Positions 40,081 to 48,845 of a stretch of 64,000 bases of DNA are shown in pieces. The notes below the pieces were generated by a model. The model was given only the letters and a program-made list of their open reading frames with translations. It was not told where the DNA came from and did not search any database. The stretch is from Caribbeanibacter sp964518305 (GTDB taxonomy: Bacteria > Gemmatimonadota > Gemmatimonadetes > Palauibacterales > Palauibacteraceae), in assembly GCA_964518305.1 (NCBI GenBank), contig CAZFDK010000001.1:62001-126000 (forward strand), given 5' to 3'. The first letter of the stretch is position 1. Every line of letters starts with the position of its first letter. The position numbers and the translations under genes were made by a program.

Positions 40081-40871
40081 CCGCGGACGGCAGCGGCGGC
40101 GGGCCTCGCCGCGCTGCACCTCGCGGTCGTCGGGAGGCCCTGGCAGAGCTCCGGGAAGAGGTGGTCTCCTGCCGGCGGTGTCCGCGGCTGGTGGAGTGGC
40201 GGGAGCAGGTGGCCGAGGAGAAGCGGGCGGCCTTCGCCGACGAGGACTACTGGGGACGGCCGGTGCCCGGGTTCGGGGATCGCTACGCCTGGCTCCTGGC
40301 CGTCGGGCTGGCCCCGGCGGCGCACGGGGCGAACCGGACAGGGCGGATGTTCACCGGCGACCGCTCCGGAGACTGGCTCTTCCGGGCGCTGGACCGCGCG
40401 GATCTGGCCAGCCAGGCGGAGGCCCGGTCGCGGGACGACGGCCTGACGCTCTCCGGAATCTGGATCACCGCGACCGTCCGCTGCGCCCCGCCGGAGAACC
40501 GTCCGGCCCCCGGCGAGCGGGAGAACTGCCGGCCGTACCTGGAGCGGGAGGTCGACCTGCTACGCGACGTGGAGGTGGTCGTGGCCCTCGGCGGCTACGC
40601 CTACCGCCACGTCATGAGAGTCTTCCGGGACCGCGGCTGGGACGTTCCCTCTCCGATGCCGGACTTCGGCCACGGCCGCGAGCTCCGGCTGCGGTCGGGC
40701 GCGGACCGAGCGGAGGAATCGGGCGCCGGACCGCACGCCGACGAGCTTCACCTCCTCACCTCGTATCATCCGAGCCAGCAGAACACCTTCACCGACACGC
40801 TGAGGGAGGAGATGTTCGATCGGGTCTGGGAGCGGGCCGTGGAGCTGGGGCCCGGGGGGAGTCCGGGCTGA
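40077..40871 (+). CDS. Family 5 uracil-DNA glycosylase (UDGb)
   Basis: A 264-residue DNA glycosylase that removes uracil, and in characterised relatives hypoxanthine, from DNA. Motif A is VGLAPAAHGANRTGRMFTGD, which lacks the catalytic Asp/Asn of family 1 as expected for family 5, and motif B is TSYHPSQQNTFTD. Cys residues at VSCRRCPRL and VRCAPP/RENCRP fit the four-Cys iron-sulfur cluster of families 4 and 5. GTG 40077 overlaps the Lrp stop. A Nei-like glycosylase follows 37 bases later, giving a two-enzyme base-excision unit. Confidence 0.93.
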   Translation: MTADGSGGGPRRAAPRGRREALAELREEVVSCRRCPRLVEWREQVAEEKRAAFADEDYWGRPVPGFGDRYAWLLAVGLAPAAHGANRTGRMFTGDRSGDWLFRALDRADLASQAEARSRDDGLTLSGIWITATVRCAPPENRPAPGERENCRPYLEREVDLLRDVEVVVALGGYAYRHVMRVFRDRGWDVPSPMPDFGHGRELRLRSGADRAEESGAGPHADELHLLTSYHPSQQNTFTDTLREEMFDRVWERAVELGPGGSPG

Positions 40872-40908
40872 AGTGAGAGCCCGGTCGTTGCGCGGGGGTG
40901 GATGAGAC

Positions 40909-41709
40909 ATGGCCGAGGGACACGCCGTGGCCCGCTGGGCCCGCCGGCTCCGGGGGCTGGTGGGTCAGGAGATCGTCCGAGCGGACGCGCCGGATCGGTG
41001 GAGTGAACGCGCCGCCCGGGTCGAGGGCGAGCGGATGATCGGGGTCGAGTCCCGGGGCAAACACCTCCTGATCCACCTCAGCGCGCCGTACACCGTCCAC
41101 TGCCACGCCATGATGTTCGGCTCGTGGCAGGTCGGCCCGAGCGGGATGTCGCTCCGGAAGGAGGAGAGCGACGTGCGTCTCCGGCTGCGGTCACGAGAGC
41201 GGGAGGCCGTGTTCTATCACGGCCCGGTGATGGAGCTGCTCACCGACGAGGAGCTGGAGGAGCACGAGTACCTGCAGTCCCTCGGCCCGGACCTGCTGGA
41301 CCTCGAATTCGATCGCGGCGAGGCCTGGAATCGGCTCCGCTCCGAGCCGGAGCTGCCGGTGGGGGCCGCCGTGCTCCGCCAGGAGCTGGTGGCCGGGATC
41401 GGAAACATCTTCAAGTCGGAGGGGCTCTTCCGGGCCGGGCTGGACCCCCGGCGCACCGTGTCGGAGCTCACCCGGGCTGAGGCCGACCGGATCTGGAACC
41501 GTACCCGTCCGCTCATGCGCCGAAACGTCGAGCGCTCCGGCGCGATCGTGACCCTGCCGCCGGAGCTGGCGGACGAGGACGAGCGGATCCGCTACTGGGT
41601 CTACCGCCGCCGGGGGCGCCCCTGTCGCGAGTGCGGCGCGGACGTTCGCATGATTCGGCAGGGACGCCACGATCGGTCCACGTACTTCTGCCCTGTCTGT
41701 CAGTCCTGA
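40909..41709 (+). CDS. Fpg/Nei-family DNA glycosylase with Ala at position 2
   Basis: A 266-residue bifunctional glycosylase/AP-lyase of the Fpg/Nei family. The N-terminus is MAEGHAVARWARRL: the catalytic Pro of MPEG is replaced by Ala, while the essential Glu is kept. The beta-hairpin Lys is in ESRGKHLLIHL, the H2TH/GNIFKSEGLF block is present, and the zinc finger runs CRECG to CPVC (C-x2-C-x16-C-x2-C). The free amine of Ala could still form the Schiff base. It follows the UDGb gene by 37 bases. Substrate preference is unknown. Confidence 0.9.
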   Translation: MAEGHAVARWARRLRGLVGQEIVRADAPDRWSERAARVEGERMIGVESRGKHLLIHLSAPYTVHCHAMMFGSWQVGPSGMSLRKEESDVRLRLRSREREAVFYHGPVMELLTDEELEEHEYLQSLGPDLLDLEFDRGEAWNRLRSEPELPVGAAVLRQELVAGIGNIFKSEGLFRAGLDPRRTVSELTRAEADRIWNRTRPLMRRNVERSGAIVTLPPELADEDERIRYWVYRRRGRPCRECGADVRMIRQGRHDRSTYFCPVCQS

Positions 41710-41749
41710 CGGTAGAAGAGGGGGAGAGGACGCCTCTCCGATCCCGATG

Positions 41750-42772
41750 TCAGGAGCGGCCGACCGCGAGCATCCGCTCCACCGACTCCAGGGCGGGCTG
41801 CCGGATCTCGGCCGGCACCTCCACCTCGTGCTGGAGGTCCTGGAGGCTCTTCAGGGTCTTCTCCAGGGTGATCTTCTTCATGTGCGGACAGAGCGTGCAG
41901 GGCTTGACCAGCTCCAGGTCCGGGTGCGCCTCCTGCACGTTGTCGCTCATGGAGCACTCGGTGACCATGATCACCCGGTCGCTCCCGGCCTCGTCCAGGT
42001 GCCCGATCATCCCGCTGGTGGACCCGACGAAGTCCGCCTCCTCGCAGACCTCCGGCGAGCACTCCGGGTGGGCCACGACCTCGATGCCGGGATACTGCTT
42101 GCGGTAGGCCCGGATCTGATCGGCCGTGAACTGCTCGTGCACGATGCACTTGCCGTCGGTGGTGACGACCTCGACGTCGGTCTGTGAGGCCACGTTCTCC
42201 GCCAGGTACTGGTCCGGGAGGAAGATCACCCGGTCGCTCCCCAGCGACTCCACCACGGCCTTCGCGTTGGCCGAGGTGCAGCAGATGTCGGATTCGGCCT
42301 TGATGTCCGCCGGCGTGTTCATGTAGCAGACCACAGGGGCATCCGGGTACTTCTCCTTGAGCTCCCGGACCTCGTCCACGGTGATGCTCTCGGACAGCGA
42401 GCAGCCGGCGTCCAGGTCCGGGATGAGGACCGTGCGGTCGGGGTTCACGATCGCCGCGGTCTCCGCCATGAAGTGGACGCCGCAGAAGAGGATGTACTCG
42501 GCGTCGGCGTCGCGGGCCTGCTGGGCGAGGCCCAGGGAATCACCGGTGAAGTCGGAGACTCCGTGGAAGATCTCCGGCACCTGGTAGTTGTGCCCGAGGA
42601 TCACGGCGTCCCGCTCTTCTTTCAGCCGGTTGATCTCCGCGATGAGCGGGGCCTTCATCTCCCACTCGAAGCGCGGCATGCTGCCCTCGACCTTGGGCCA
42701 GATGTGCTCGGTCGCCTCCGCGACCTCGTCGGTGTATTCGAGCTGCCGCTCTCTGGTCTGAACCTGGGGCAT
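41750..42772 (-). CDS. nadA: Quinolinate synthase NadA
   Basis: A 340-residue iron-sulfur enzyme that condenses iminoaspartate with dihydroxyacetone phosphate to make quinolinate for NAD synthesis. It has VILGHNYQVPEIFHGVSDFT, FCGVHFMAETAAIVNP, IPDLDAGCSL, CYMNTPADIKAESDICCTSA, HPECSPEV and PCTLCPHMKKITLE, which supply the substrate site and cluster cysteines. Start ATG 42772 is chosen because the upstream extension is not conserved. No nadB or nadC is nearby. A -10-like TATATA lies about 25 bases upstream. Confidence 0.95.
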   Translation of the reverse strand: MPQVQTRERQLEYTDEVAEATEHIWPKVEGSMPRFEWEMKAPLIAEINRLKEERDAVILGHNYQVPEIFHGVSDFTGDSLGLAQQARDADAEYILFCGVHFMAETAAIVNPDRTVLIPDLDAGCSLSESITVDEVRELKEKYPDAPVVCYMNTPADIKAESDICCTSANAKAVVESLGSDRVIFLPDQYLAENVASQTDVEVVTTDGKCIVHEQFTADQIRAYRKQYPGIEVVAHPECSPEVCEEADFVGSTSGMIGHLDEAGSDRVIMVTECSMSDNVQEAHPDLELVKPCTLCPHMKKITLEKTLKSLQDLQHEVEVPAEIRQPALESVERMLAVGRS

Positions 42773-43214
42773 GGCTGTCTCGCGGTTTCGTGAGCGTATA
42801 TAGGATCCGGGCGCTCCCGTCGTCCCGGGCAGATGCTTCGGTCGGTTTCGCGTCCGGCGATCCGTCGGCACCGGCCGCGGGCAGGGCCCAATAGAAACCG
42901 CCACCCGGGTCACGGTTCCGTCGGTGGGGACGCCGCGAGCCCGCGATTGTTCGAGCACGTAACGATTCTGCCCGTCCCGTAGGACGCGACATGTCCGGTG
43001 AGCACAGACCACTCGGGCCCCTCGCGGCGTCGCTGCTTCCGGGCCGTCGGAGGATCCCGCGGGTCGCTGGATCTCGGGCCGACCGTCTTCCGGAGCGGTG
43101 CCGGCCCGTCGATCCTGCAGCCCTTTCCAGGGCACTCGTTTCACGGCCCCGTCGGCCCGTGACTTGCTCCGAGCATCCATCCCGGATCCTGCTCGATCGC
43201 ACGGAGCGGACGCC
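42773..43214. other. Divergent intergenic region nadA / ligA
   Basis: These 442 bases lie between the divergent starts. The nadA side has TATATA near 42797-42802 on the minus strand. The ligA frame is open upstream to 43098, but the extra residues are not ligase-like. No other gene is supported. Confidence 0.45.
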
Positions 43215-45272
43215 GTGGTCGAAGCCAGCGAACTCGACAGAGAGGAAGCCGAGGGGCGAATCCGGGAGCTCCGGGAGGAGATCCGACGGCACGACTACCT
43301 GTACTACGTCGAGAACCGCCCGGAGATCTCGGACGCCGAGTACGACCGGCTCTTTCGGGACCTCCGGGAGCTGGAGGAGGCGTTCCCGGAGCTCCGCACG
43401 GAGGACTCGCCCACGCAGCGGGTGGGGGGCGAGCCCCTGGACGAGCTCCCGTCGGTGGAGCACGCTGCTCCGATGCTCAGCCTGGATTCCGGCACCGGGG
43501 CGGAGGGGGTGCGCGAGTTCCACGAGCGCGTGCTTCGGAACCTGGGCGACGACATCGAGGTCTCCTACGTCCTGGAGCCGAAGCTCGACGGCGCCTCGGT
43601 GGAGGTCGTCTACCGGGACGGACGGCTGACCCGCGCGGCGACCCGCGGTGACGGGGTGACCGGGGACGAGATCACCGAGAACGTGCGCACCATCTCCGCG
43701 GTTCCCCTCCGGCTACGAACCGAGGACCGGGCCGCACCGGAGGCCCTGGCGGTGCGCGGCGAGGTCTTCATGCGGCTCGGGGCCTTCGACGCCCTGAACA
43801 GTTGGCTCGCCGAAGAGGGCGAGGAACCCTTCGCCAACCCGCGGAACGCCACCGCCGGATCCCTCCGGCAGCTGGATCCCGCGATCACCGCCGGGCGCCC
43901 GCTGGACTTCTTCGCCTTCGAGATCTTGGCTTCGGAGGGCGCGGCCCTCAAGACCCAGTGGGAGAGGCTCGAGGCGCTCCGGGACTGGGGCCTCCCGGTG
44001 AATGAGCGAGTCGACCGGACGGATGGTCCCGAGGGCATCGTGGAGTACCACGCGGCCCTCGCCGGGGAGCGGGAGGAACTGGACTACGAGATCGACGGCG
44101 TCGTGGCGAAGCTGGACGACCTGGACCGGCGCCGGGAGCTGGGCTCCACCTCGCACCATCCCCGCTGGGCCTTCGCCCTCAAGTTCCCGCCGCGCCAGGA
44201 GGTGACCACGGTGCGCCGCATCGTGCCCAGCGTGGGCCGGACCGGCGTGGTCACACCCATCGCCTTCCTCCGGCCGGTGGACGTGGGCGGCGTCACGGTG
44301 AGCCGGGCCAACCTCCACAATCGCGAGCAGGTGGCGGAGATGGACGTTCGGGAGGGGGATCGGGTGCGCGTGCACCGGGCCGGGGACGTGATCCCCCAGG
44401 TCGTCGAGCGGATCGGAGGGGAGGAGGAGCCGGAGCGCGCCGAGCCGTTCGAGATGCCGGAGACCTGTCCCTCCTGCGGCGCGGAGCTCGTGGAGCGGGG
44501 CCCCTACACCTTCTGTCCCAACGTCTTCGGGTGCCCGGCCCAGCTCGCCGGCCGTCTGGAGCACTTCGGCTCCAGGGACGCCCTGGACATCGAGGGCCTC
44601 GGCGAGGAGACGGCCCGACTCTTCGTGCGCGAAGACGTGGTCGAGACCCTCCCCGGCCTCTTCGATCTGACCGCCGAAGAGCTGGAGGAGCTGGAGGGCT
44701 TCGCCGAGACGTCGGCCCGCAACCTGATCGAGGCCATCGAGGCCTCCTCCAGGGTCGAGCTCCGCCGCTTCCTGTACGGCCTCGGCATCCCCGAGGTGGG
44801 GAGCACGGTGGCCCGCGACCTGGCGCGCCATTTCGGGTCGCTGCCCGCCCTTCGCAACGCCCCGGTGGAGGAGCTCGAAGAGGTCGAGGGCGTGGGGCCG
44901 AAGATGGCGGAGCAGATCGCCGGCTTCTTCGGCGACGAGCGGAATGCCGAGCTCCTGGACGCCCTGGCGGGGCAGGTGGAGATCGTGGAGCCGGAGTTCC
45001 CCGACGAGCGTCCCCTGGACGGCCGGCGGTTCGTGTTCACGGGGGCCCTGGACCGCTTCACCCGGAGCGAGGCGCAGGAGTTCGTCGAGCGCCTCGGGGC
45101 GCGTGCCACCTCCTCCGTGTCCGGGGCCACCGATGTCCTGGTGGTGGGGGAGAATCCGGGCTCGAAGCTGGAGCGGGCCCGAGAGGAGCAGGTGGAGGTC
45201 ATGGACGAGGAGGCCTTCGTGGGCCTCCTCGAGGAGCACGGTGCCATTATTGCCGTGGGCGAGGAGGACTGA
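43215..45272 (+). CDS. ligA: NAD-dependent DNA ligase LigA
   Basis: A 685-residue replicative ligase that seals nicks using NAD+. Domain Ia (RHDYLYYVENRPEISDAEYD) comes first, then the adenylation domain with the catalytic Lys123 in LEPKLDGASVE. The OB fold (VGRTGVVTPIAFLRPV), zinc finger (CPSC to CPNVFGC), HhH array (GIPEVGSTVARDLARHFGSL) and C-terminal BRCT domain (RRFVFTGALDRFTRSEAQEF) follow. GTG 43215 is chosen because it gives the normal length (E. coli 671 aa). polX starts two bases after its stop, indicating co-expression for gap repair. Confidence 0.96.
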   Translation: MVEASELDREEAEGRIRELREEIRRHDYLYYVENRPEISDAEYDRLFRDLRELEEAFPELRTEDSPTQRVGGEPLDELPSVEHAAPMLSLDSGTGAEGVREFHERVLRNLGDDIEVSYVLEPKLDGASVEVVYRDGRLTRAATRGDGVTGDEITENVRTISAVPLRLRTEDRAAPEALAVRGEVFMRLGAFDALNSWLAEEGEEPFANPRNATAGSLRQLDPAITAGRPLDFFAFEILASEGAALKTQWERLEALRDWGLPVNERVDRTDGPEGIVEYHAALAGEREELDYEIDGVVAKLDDLDRRRELGSTSHHPRWAFALKFPPRQEVTTVRRIVPSVGRTGVVTPIAFLRPVDVGGVTVSRANLHNREQVAEMDVREGDRVRVHRAGDVIPQVVERIGGEEEPERAEPFEMPETCPSCGAELVERGPYTFCPNVFGCPAQLAGRLEHFGSRDALDIEGLGEETARLFVREDVVETLPGLFDLTAEELEELEGFAETSARNLIEAIEASSRVELRRFLYGLGIPEVGSTVARDLARHFGSLPALRNAPVEELEEVEGVGPKMAEQIAGFFGDERNAELLDALAGQVEIVEPEFPDERPLDGRRFVFTGALDRFTRSEAQEFVERLGARATSSVSGATDVLVVGENPGSKLERAREEQVEVMDEEAFVGLLEEHGAIIAVGEED

Positions 45273-45274
45273 GC

Positions 45275-47047
45275 GTGGAGAACCGCGACATCGCGAGCAC
45301 GCTCGAGGACGTGGCCGACCTGCTGGACATCAGCGGGGCGAACCCCTTCCGGGTCCGGGCCTATCGGAACGCCGCCCGCACCGTGAAGGAGCACACACGG
45401 CCGCTCCGGGCCATGGTGGAGGAGGACGCCGACCTGACGGCGCTGCCGGACGTGGGCGAGGACATCTCGGGCTACATCGAGGAGCTGGTGGAGACCGGCA
45501 GCCTGCAGCGGCTGGAGGAGCTCACCGAGAAGGTGCCCTACAGCCTCATCGAGCTCACGCGCCTTCCCGGCGTCGGGCCGAAGAAGACCAGGAAGCTGTG
45601 GGAGCGACTCGGCGTGGAGACCGTGGACGAGCTGGAGGAGGCCGCCGGGGCCGGCCAGGTCCAGGAGCTCGACGGCTTCGGCGCGAAGACCGAGGAGAAG
45701 ATCCTCACTGGCATCGACGAGTACCGCCGCCATCAGGAGCGCTTCCGTCTCTCGGAGGCGGACCGCCTGGTGGGGCCCCTCCTCGAGCATCTCCGGCAGG
45801 ACGGGGGCCTGGATAGGATCGAGGTGGCCGGGAGCTACCGCCGGAGGAAGGAGACGGTGGGCGACGTGGACCTGCTGGCCATCTCCGGGGACGGCGCCTC
45901 GCTCATGGAGCGGTTCACCGGCTTCGAGCGGGTCGAGGAGGTGGAGGCCGCCGGCGACACGCGGGGCACCGTCCGGCTCGAGTCCGGTCTCGACGTCGAC
46001 CTCCGGGTGCTCCCCGCCGACAGCTACGGCGCGGCCCTGGCCTACTTCACGGGCTCGAAGGAGCACAACGTCCGCGTGCGGAAGCGGGCCGTACGCCGCG
46101 GGCTCCGGGTCTCCGAGTACGGCGTGTTCCGGGCGGAAGGCGACTCGGAAGCCGGCGACGGGCCCGACGCGGAAGACGGGGATCCCCGCTCCGGCGAGCG
46201 CGTCGGCGGCCGCACCGAGGAGGAGGTCTACGAGGCCGTCGGTCTGCCCTGGATCCCGCCGGAGCTCCGCGAGGACCGGGGCGAGATCGAGGCCGCCGAG
46301 GCCGGGGAGCTCCCGGAGCTGGTGGCCCGCGACGACCTGCGGGGCGACCTCCAGATGCATACCACGTGGTCCGACGGGAAGAGCTCGGTGGCGGAGATGA
46401 TGGAAGCCTGCCGCGAGCTCGGCTACGAATACCTCGCCGTCACCGATCACAGCCAGTCGCTGGGCGTCACCGGGGGCATGGACGAGGAGGAGCTCCGCCG
46501 GCAGTGGGAGGAGATGGACGAGGTCGAGTCCGACGTCGACGGGGTCCGCCTGCTGCGGAGCATGGAGGTGGACATCCTGGCCGACGGGAGCCTGGACCTG
46601 GCGGACGAGATGCTGGGGGAGCTCGACGTGGTGCTGGCCTCGGTTCACTCCCGGTTCAACCTCCCCGCCGACGAGCAGACGGCGCGGCTCGTGACGGCGC
46701 TCCGCCATCCGCAGGTGGACATCCTGGCCCATCCCACGGGCCGGCTCATCAACCAGCGGGACCCTTACGCCCTCGACGTGGATCGGGTGCTGGACGTGGC
46801 CGCCGGGGAGGGCGTGGCGATGGAGCTGAACGCCAACCCGAACCGGCTCGACCTCAAGGACACGCACCTGATGAAGGCCCGCGAGCGTGAGATCCCGGTG
46901 GTGATCAGCACCGACGCCCACCGTCCCGCCGAGCTGGAGCTCATCTCCTACGGCGTGGAGCAGGCCCGGCGCGCGTGGCTGGAGCCGGAGGCCGTGCTGA
47001 ACACCCGCTCCGCGGACGAGCTGCTGGCGGCACTTCCCGGCGACTGA
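45275..47047 (+). CDS. polX: DNA polymerase X with PHP domain
   Basis: A 590-residue bacterial PolX that fills short DNA gaps. The N-terminal HhH domain (NPFRVRAYRNAARTV, then LPGVGPKKTRKLWERLGVET) is followed by the nucleotidyltransferase palm with GSYRRRKETVGDVDLL and a further Asp in GLDVDLRV. An acidic linker (about residues 287-310) leads to the PHP exonuclease domain: DLQMHTTWSDGKSS, AVTDHSQSLG, LASVHSRFN, AHPTGRLINQR and VISTDAHRP. GTG 45275 lies two bases after the ligA stop, so the ligase and polymerase form a base-excision repair pair. Confidence 0.95.
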   Translation: MENRDIASTLEDVADLLDISGANPFRVRAYRNAARTVKEHTRPLRAMVEEDADLTALPDVGEDISGYIEELVETGSLQRLEELTEKVPYSLIELTRLPGVGPKKTRKLWERLGVETVDELEEAAGAGQVQELDGFGAKTEEKILTGIDEYRRHQERFRLSEADRLVGPLLEHLRQDGGLDRIEVAGSYRRRKETVGDVDLLAISGDGASLMERFTGFERVEEVEAAGDTRGTVRLESGLDVDLRVLPADSYGAALAYFTGSKEHNVRVRKRAVRRGLRVSEYGVFRAEGDSEAGDGPDAEDGDPRSGERVGGRTEEEVYEAVGLPWIPPELREDRGEIEAAEAGELPELVARDDLRGDLQMHTTWSDGKSSVAEMMEACRELGYEYLAVTDHSQSLGVTGGMDEEELRRQWEEMDEVESDVDGVRLLRSMEVDILADGSLDLADEMLGELDVVLASVHSRFNLPADEQTARLVTALRHPQVDILAHPTGRLINQRDPYALDVDRVLDVAAGEGVAMELNANPNRLDLKDTHLMKAREREIPVVISTDAHRPAELELISYGVEQARRAWLEPEAVLNTRSADELLAALPGD

Positions 47048-47051
47048 CTGC

Positions 47052-47837
47052 CTACTCCCGCTTCCGGAAGCGGGCGAAAGATCGTCCGGCGAGGATCCAG
47101 CAGGCGGCGGCGAAGACCGCGAGCAGGATCAGCTGAGTCCCGTAGGCGGACCATCCTTCGCCCCGGAAGCCCCCCCGGCCGAAGGTCACCGCCCAGTCCA
47201 CGGGATTGNNNNNNNNNNCCATCCGGGCCATCCACTCCGGCATCAGCTCCCGGGTGATGAGAAGGGAGGACAGGAAGAGGAGAGGGAGGACGAGGAAGTT
47301 CGTCAGGGCGAGCATGATCTCCTCCTTCCTCACCACCAGGGCCAGGCCCGTGGAGGCGCCGCCGAAGGCCGCCCCGAGCAGCGCGGCCGCGGCCAGCACC
47401 GCCGCCACCCCGCGGAGCCCCCCGGGCGGGCGCACGCCGAAGACGAAGGCCGTACCCAGGATGATCAGGGCCTGGAGCATCACCACGGTGGCCGAGTGGA
47501 GCCCACGGGCGCCGATGAGCGCCGTTCGGCTCACCGGGGTGGCCAGGAGGCGGTTGAAGATGCCGCGGTCCAGGTCCCGGATCACGCCCATGCCCGCGTA
47601 CGCCGAGCTCCACGAGGCGGTCATCACCGCAAGGCCCGGTGTCAGGAAGGCCAGGTAGGTCGCGTCCTCGAACTCCGGCAGCCGCCCCACGGCTCCGAAG
47701 AGCTGGCCGAAGAGGACCAGCCACAGGATGGGCTGTACGATGGACATGATCAGATACGCCCTGATCCGCAGGCTGTAGCGGATCTCGCGGAGATAGAGCG
47801 GGCCCAGGTCCCGGACGAAGCGCAGGACCCGGCTCAC
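47052..47837 (-). CDS. ABC-2 type transporter permease (contains a 10-base assembly gap)
   Basis: A 261-residue six-helix permease of the DrrB/ABC-2 type: a cytoplasmic start (RFVRDLGPLYLREIRYSLRI), then IMSIVQPILWLVLFGQLF and the CLAG-type motif region FLTPGLAVMTASWSSAYAGM, RDLDRGIFNRLLATPVSR, and the end ILAGRSFARFRKRE. A run of ten Ns (47209-47218) falls before the conserved NPVDW element, and the frame continues across it. GTG 47837 overlaps the ATPase stop by four bases. With that ATPase it forms a drug/lipid export pair; the substrate is unknown. Confidence 0.88.
   Translation of the reverse strand: MSRVLRFVRDLGPLYLREIRYSLRIRAYLIMSIVQPILWLVLFGQLFGAVGRLPEFEDATYLAFLTPGLAVMTASWSSAYAGMGVIRDLDRGIFNRLLATPVSRTALIGARGLHSATVVMLQALIILGTAFVFGVRPPGGLRGVAAVLAAAALLGAAFGGASTGLALVVRKEEIMLALTNFLVLPLLFLSSLLITRELMPEWMARMXXXXNPVDWAVTFGRGGFRGEGWSAYGTQLILLAVFAAACWILAGRSFARFRKRE
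47209..47218. other. Assembly gap (10 N)
   Basis: Ten undetermined bases within the ABC-2 permease gene. The reading frame is kept on both sides, and the spacing between MPEWMARM and NPVDW is normal for this family, so the true gap is probably close to this length. Confidence 0.95.
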
Positions 47838-48832
47838 GCGCGCCCCCCTCCGTCCTCCCCGTCCTCTGTCGTCGCCTCCTCGGCCTCCTCGAAGGTCTGT
47901 CCGGTGGACTCCAGGTACACGTCCTCCAAGGTGGGACGCGACAGCGCCACCTCGGCCACGGCCAGCCCGGAGCGCTCCAGGGCGGCGACCAGGTCCGGCA
48001 CCGCCCGGGCGCCGTGGGTGACGTGGGCGCGGAGGAGGCCGGACTCCGGGTCCGTGGCGGCGTCCACCACGCTGTCGAGCTTCCGGAGGACGCTGGCGGC
48101 CTCCCCGGTCCGATCGTCTTCCTCGAGCTCGACGGTGATCCGGTCCCCCCGTATCTCGGCCTTCAGCTCGTCGGGGCTCCCGCGGGCGACGATCCGTCCG
48201 GCGTCCAGGATCGCCACGCGCTCGGACAGGAGGTCCGCCTCCTCCATGTAGTGCGTGGTGAGAAGCACGGTGAGCTCCTCCTCGCGGGTGAGGCGCGTCA
48301 GCTCCCGCCACACCGAACGGCGGGCCTCGGGATCCAGCCCCGTGGTCGGCTCGTCCAGGAAGAGCACACGCGGGCGGTGGACGACCCCCATGGCCAGGTC
48401 CAGCTTCCGCTTCATACCGCCCGAGTAGTCCTGAACCCGCCGGTCCGCCGCATCCGTCAGCCCGAAGGACGCGAGCAGCCGCCCGACACGCTCGTCGAGC
48501 GTCCCCCGGGAGACCCGCTGCAGCCGGCCCTGGAGGACCAGGTTCTCCCGTCCCGTGGCCTCGGGGTCCACGGTGGTCTCCTGTGCCACGTAGCCGATCG
48601 ACTCCTGCACGCGGCGCCGCTCCCGGACCACGTCGTGGCCGGACACCCGTGCCGATCCCGATGTGGGGGAGCTCAGCGTGCACAGGATACGCACCGCCGT
48701 GGTCTTCCCGGCGCCGTTGGGCCCGAGCAGGCCAAAGACGCTCCCGCTCCCCGCCTCGAAGGAGATCCCCCGGAGGGCCTCCACCCCGTTCCGGTACGTC
48801 TTGGCCAGGTCCTGCACCTCGACGGCGTTCAT
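47834..48832 (-). CDS. ABC-2 type transporter ATP-binding protein (DrrA-like)
   Basis: A 332-residue ATPase. Walker A is GLLGPNGAGKTT, the Q-loop SIGYVAQETTVDPEATGREN, the signature YSGGMKRKLDLAMG, Walker B VLFLDEPTTGLDPEARR and the switch His LLTTHYMEEAD, all typical of the DrrA/daunorubicin-resistance group. The C-terminal 100 residues (ITVELEEDDRTG, then SRPTLEDVYLESTG) match the DUF4162-type tail. It begins at ATG 48832, 13 bases after the saccharopine-dehydrogenase-like gene. It powers the permease encoded next. Confidence 0.93.
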   Translation of the reverse strand: MNAVEVQDLAKTYRNGVEALRGISFEAGSGSVFGLLGPNGAGKTTAVRILCTLSSPTSGSARVSGHDVVRERRRVQESIGYVAQETTVDPEATGRENLVLQGRLQRVSRGTLDERVGRLLASFGLTDAADRRVQDYSGGMKRKLDLAMGVVHRPRVLFLDEPTTGLDPEARRSVWRELTRLTREEELTVLLTTHYMEEADLLSERVAILDAGRIVARGSPDELKAEIRGDRITVELEEDDRTGEAASVLRKLDSVVDAATDPESGLLRAHVTHGARAVPDLVAALERSGLAVAEVALSRPTLEDVYLESTGQTFEEAEEATTEDGEDGGGRA

Positions 48833-48845
48833 TCCGCCGTCTCCG

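Noticed and set aside
44504..46921. Long minus-strand frame (805 codons) opposite ligA and polX
   Set aside because: Shadow; the plus strand encodes intact ligase and PolX motifs.
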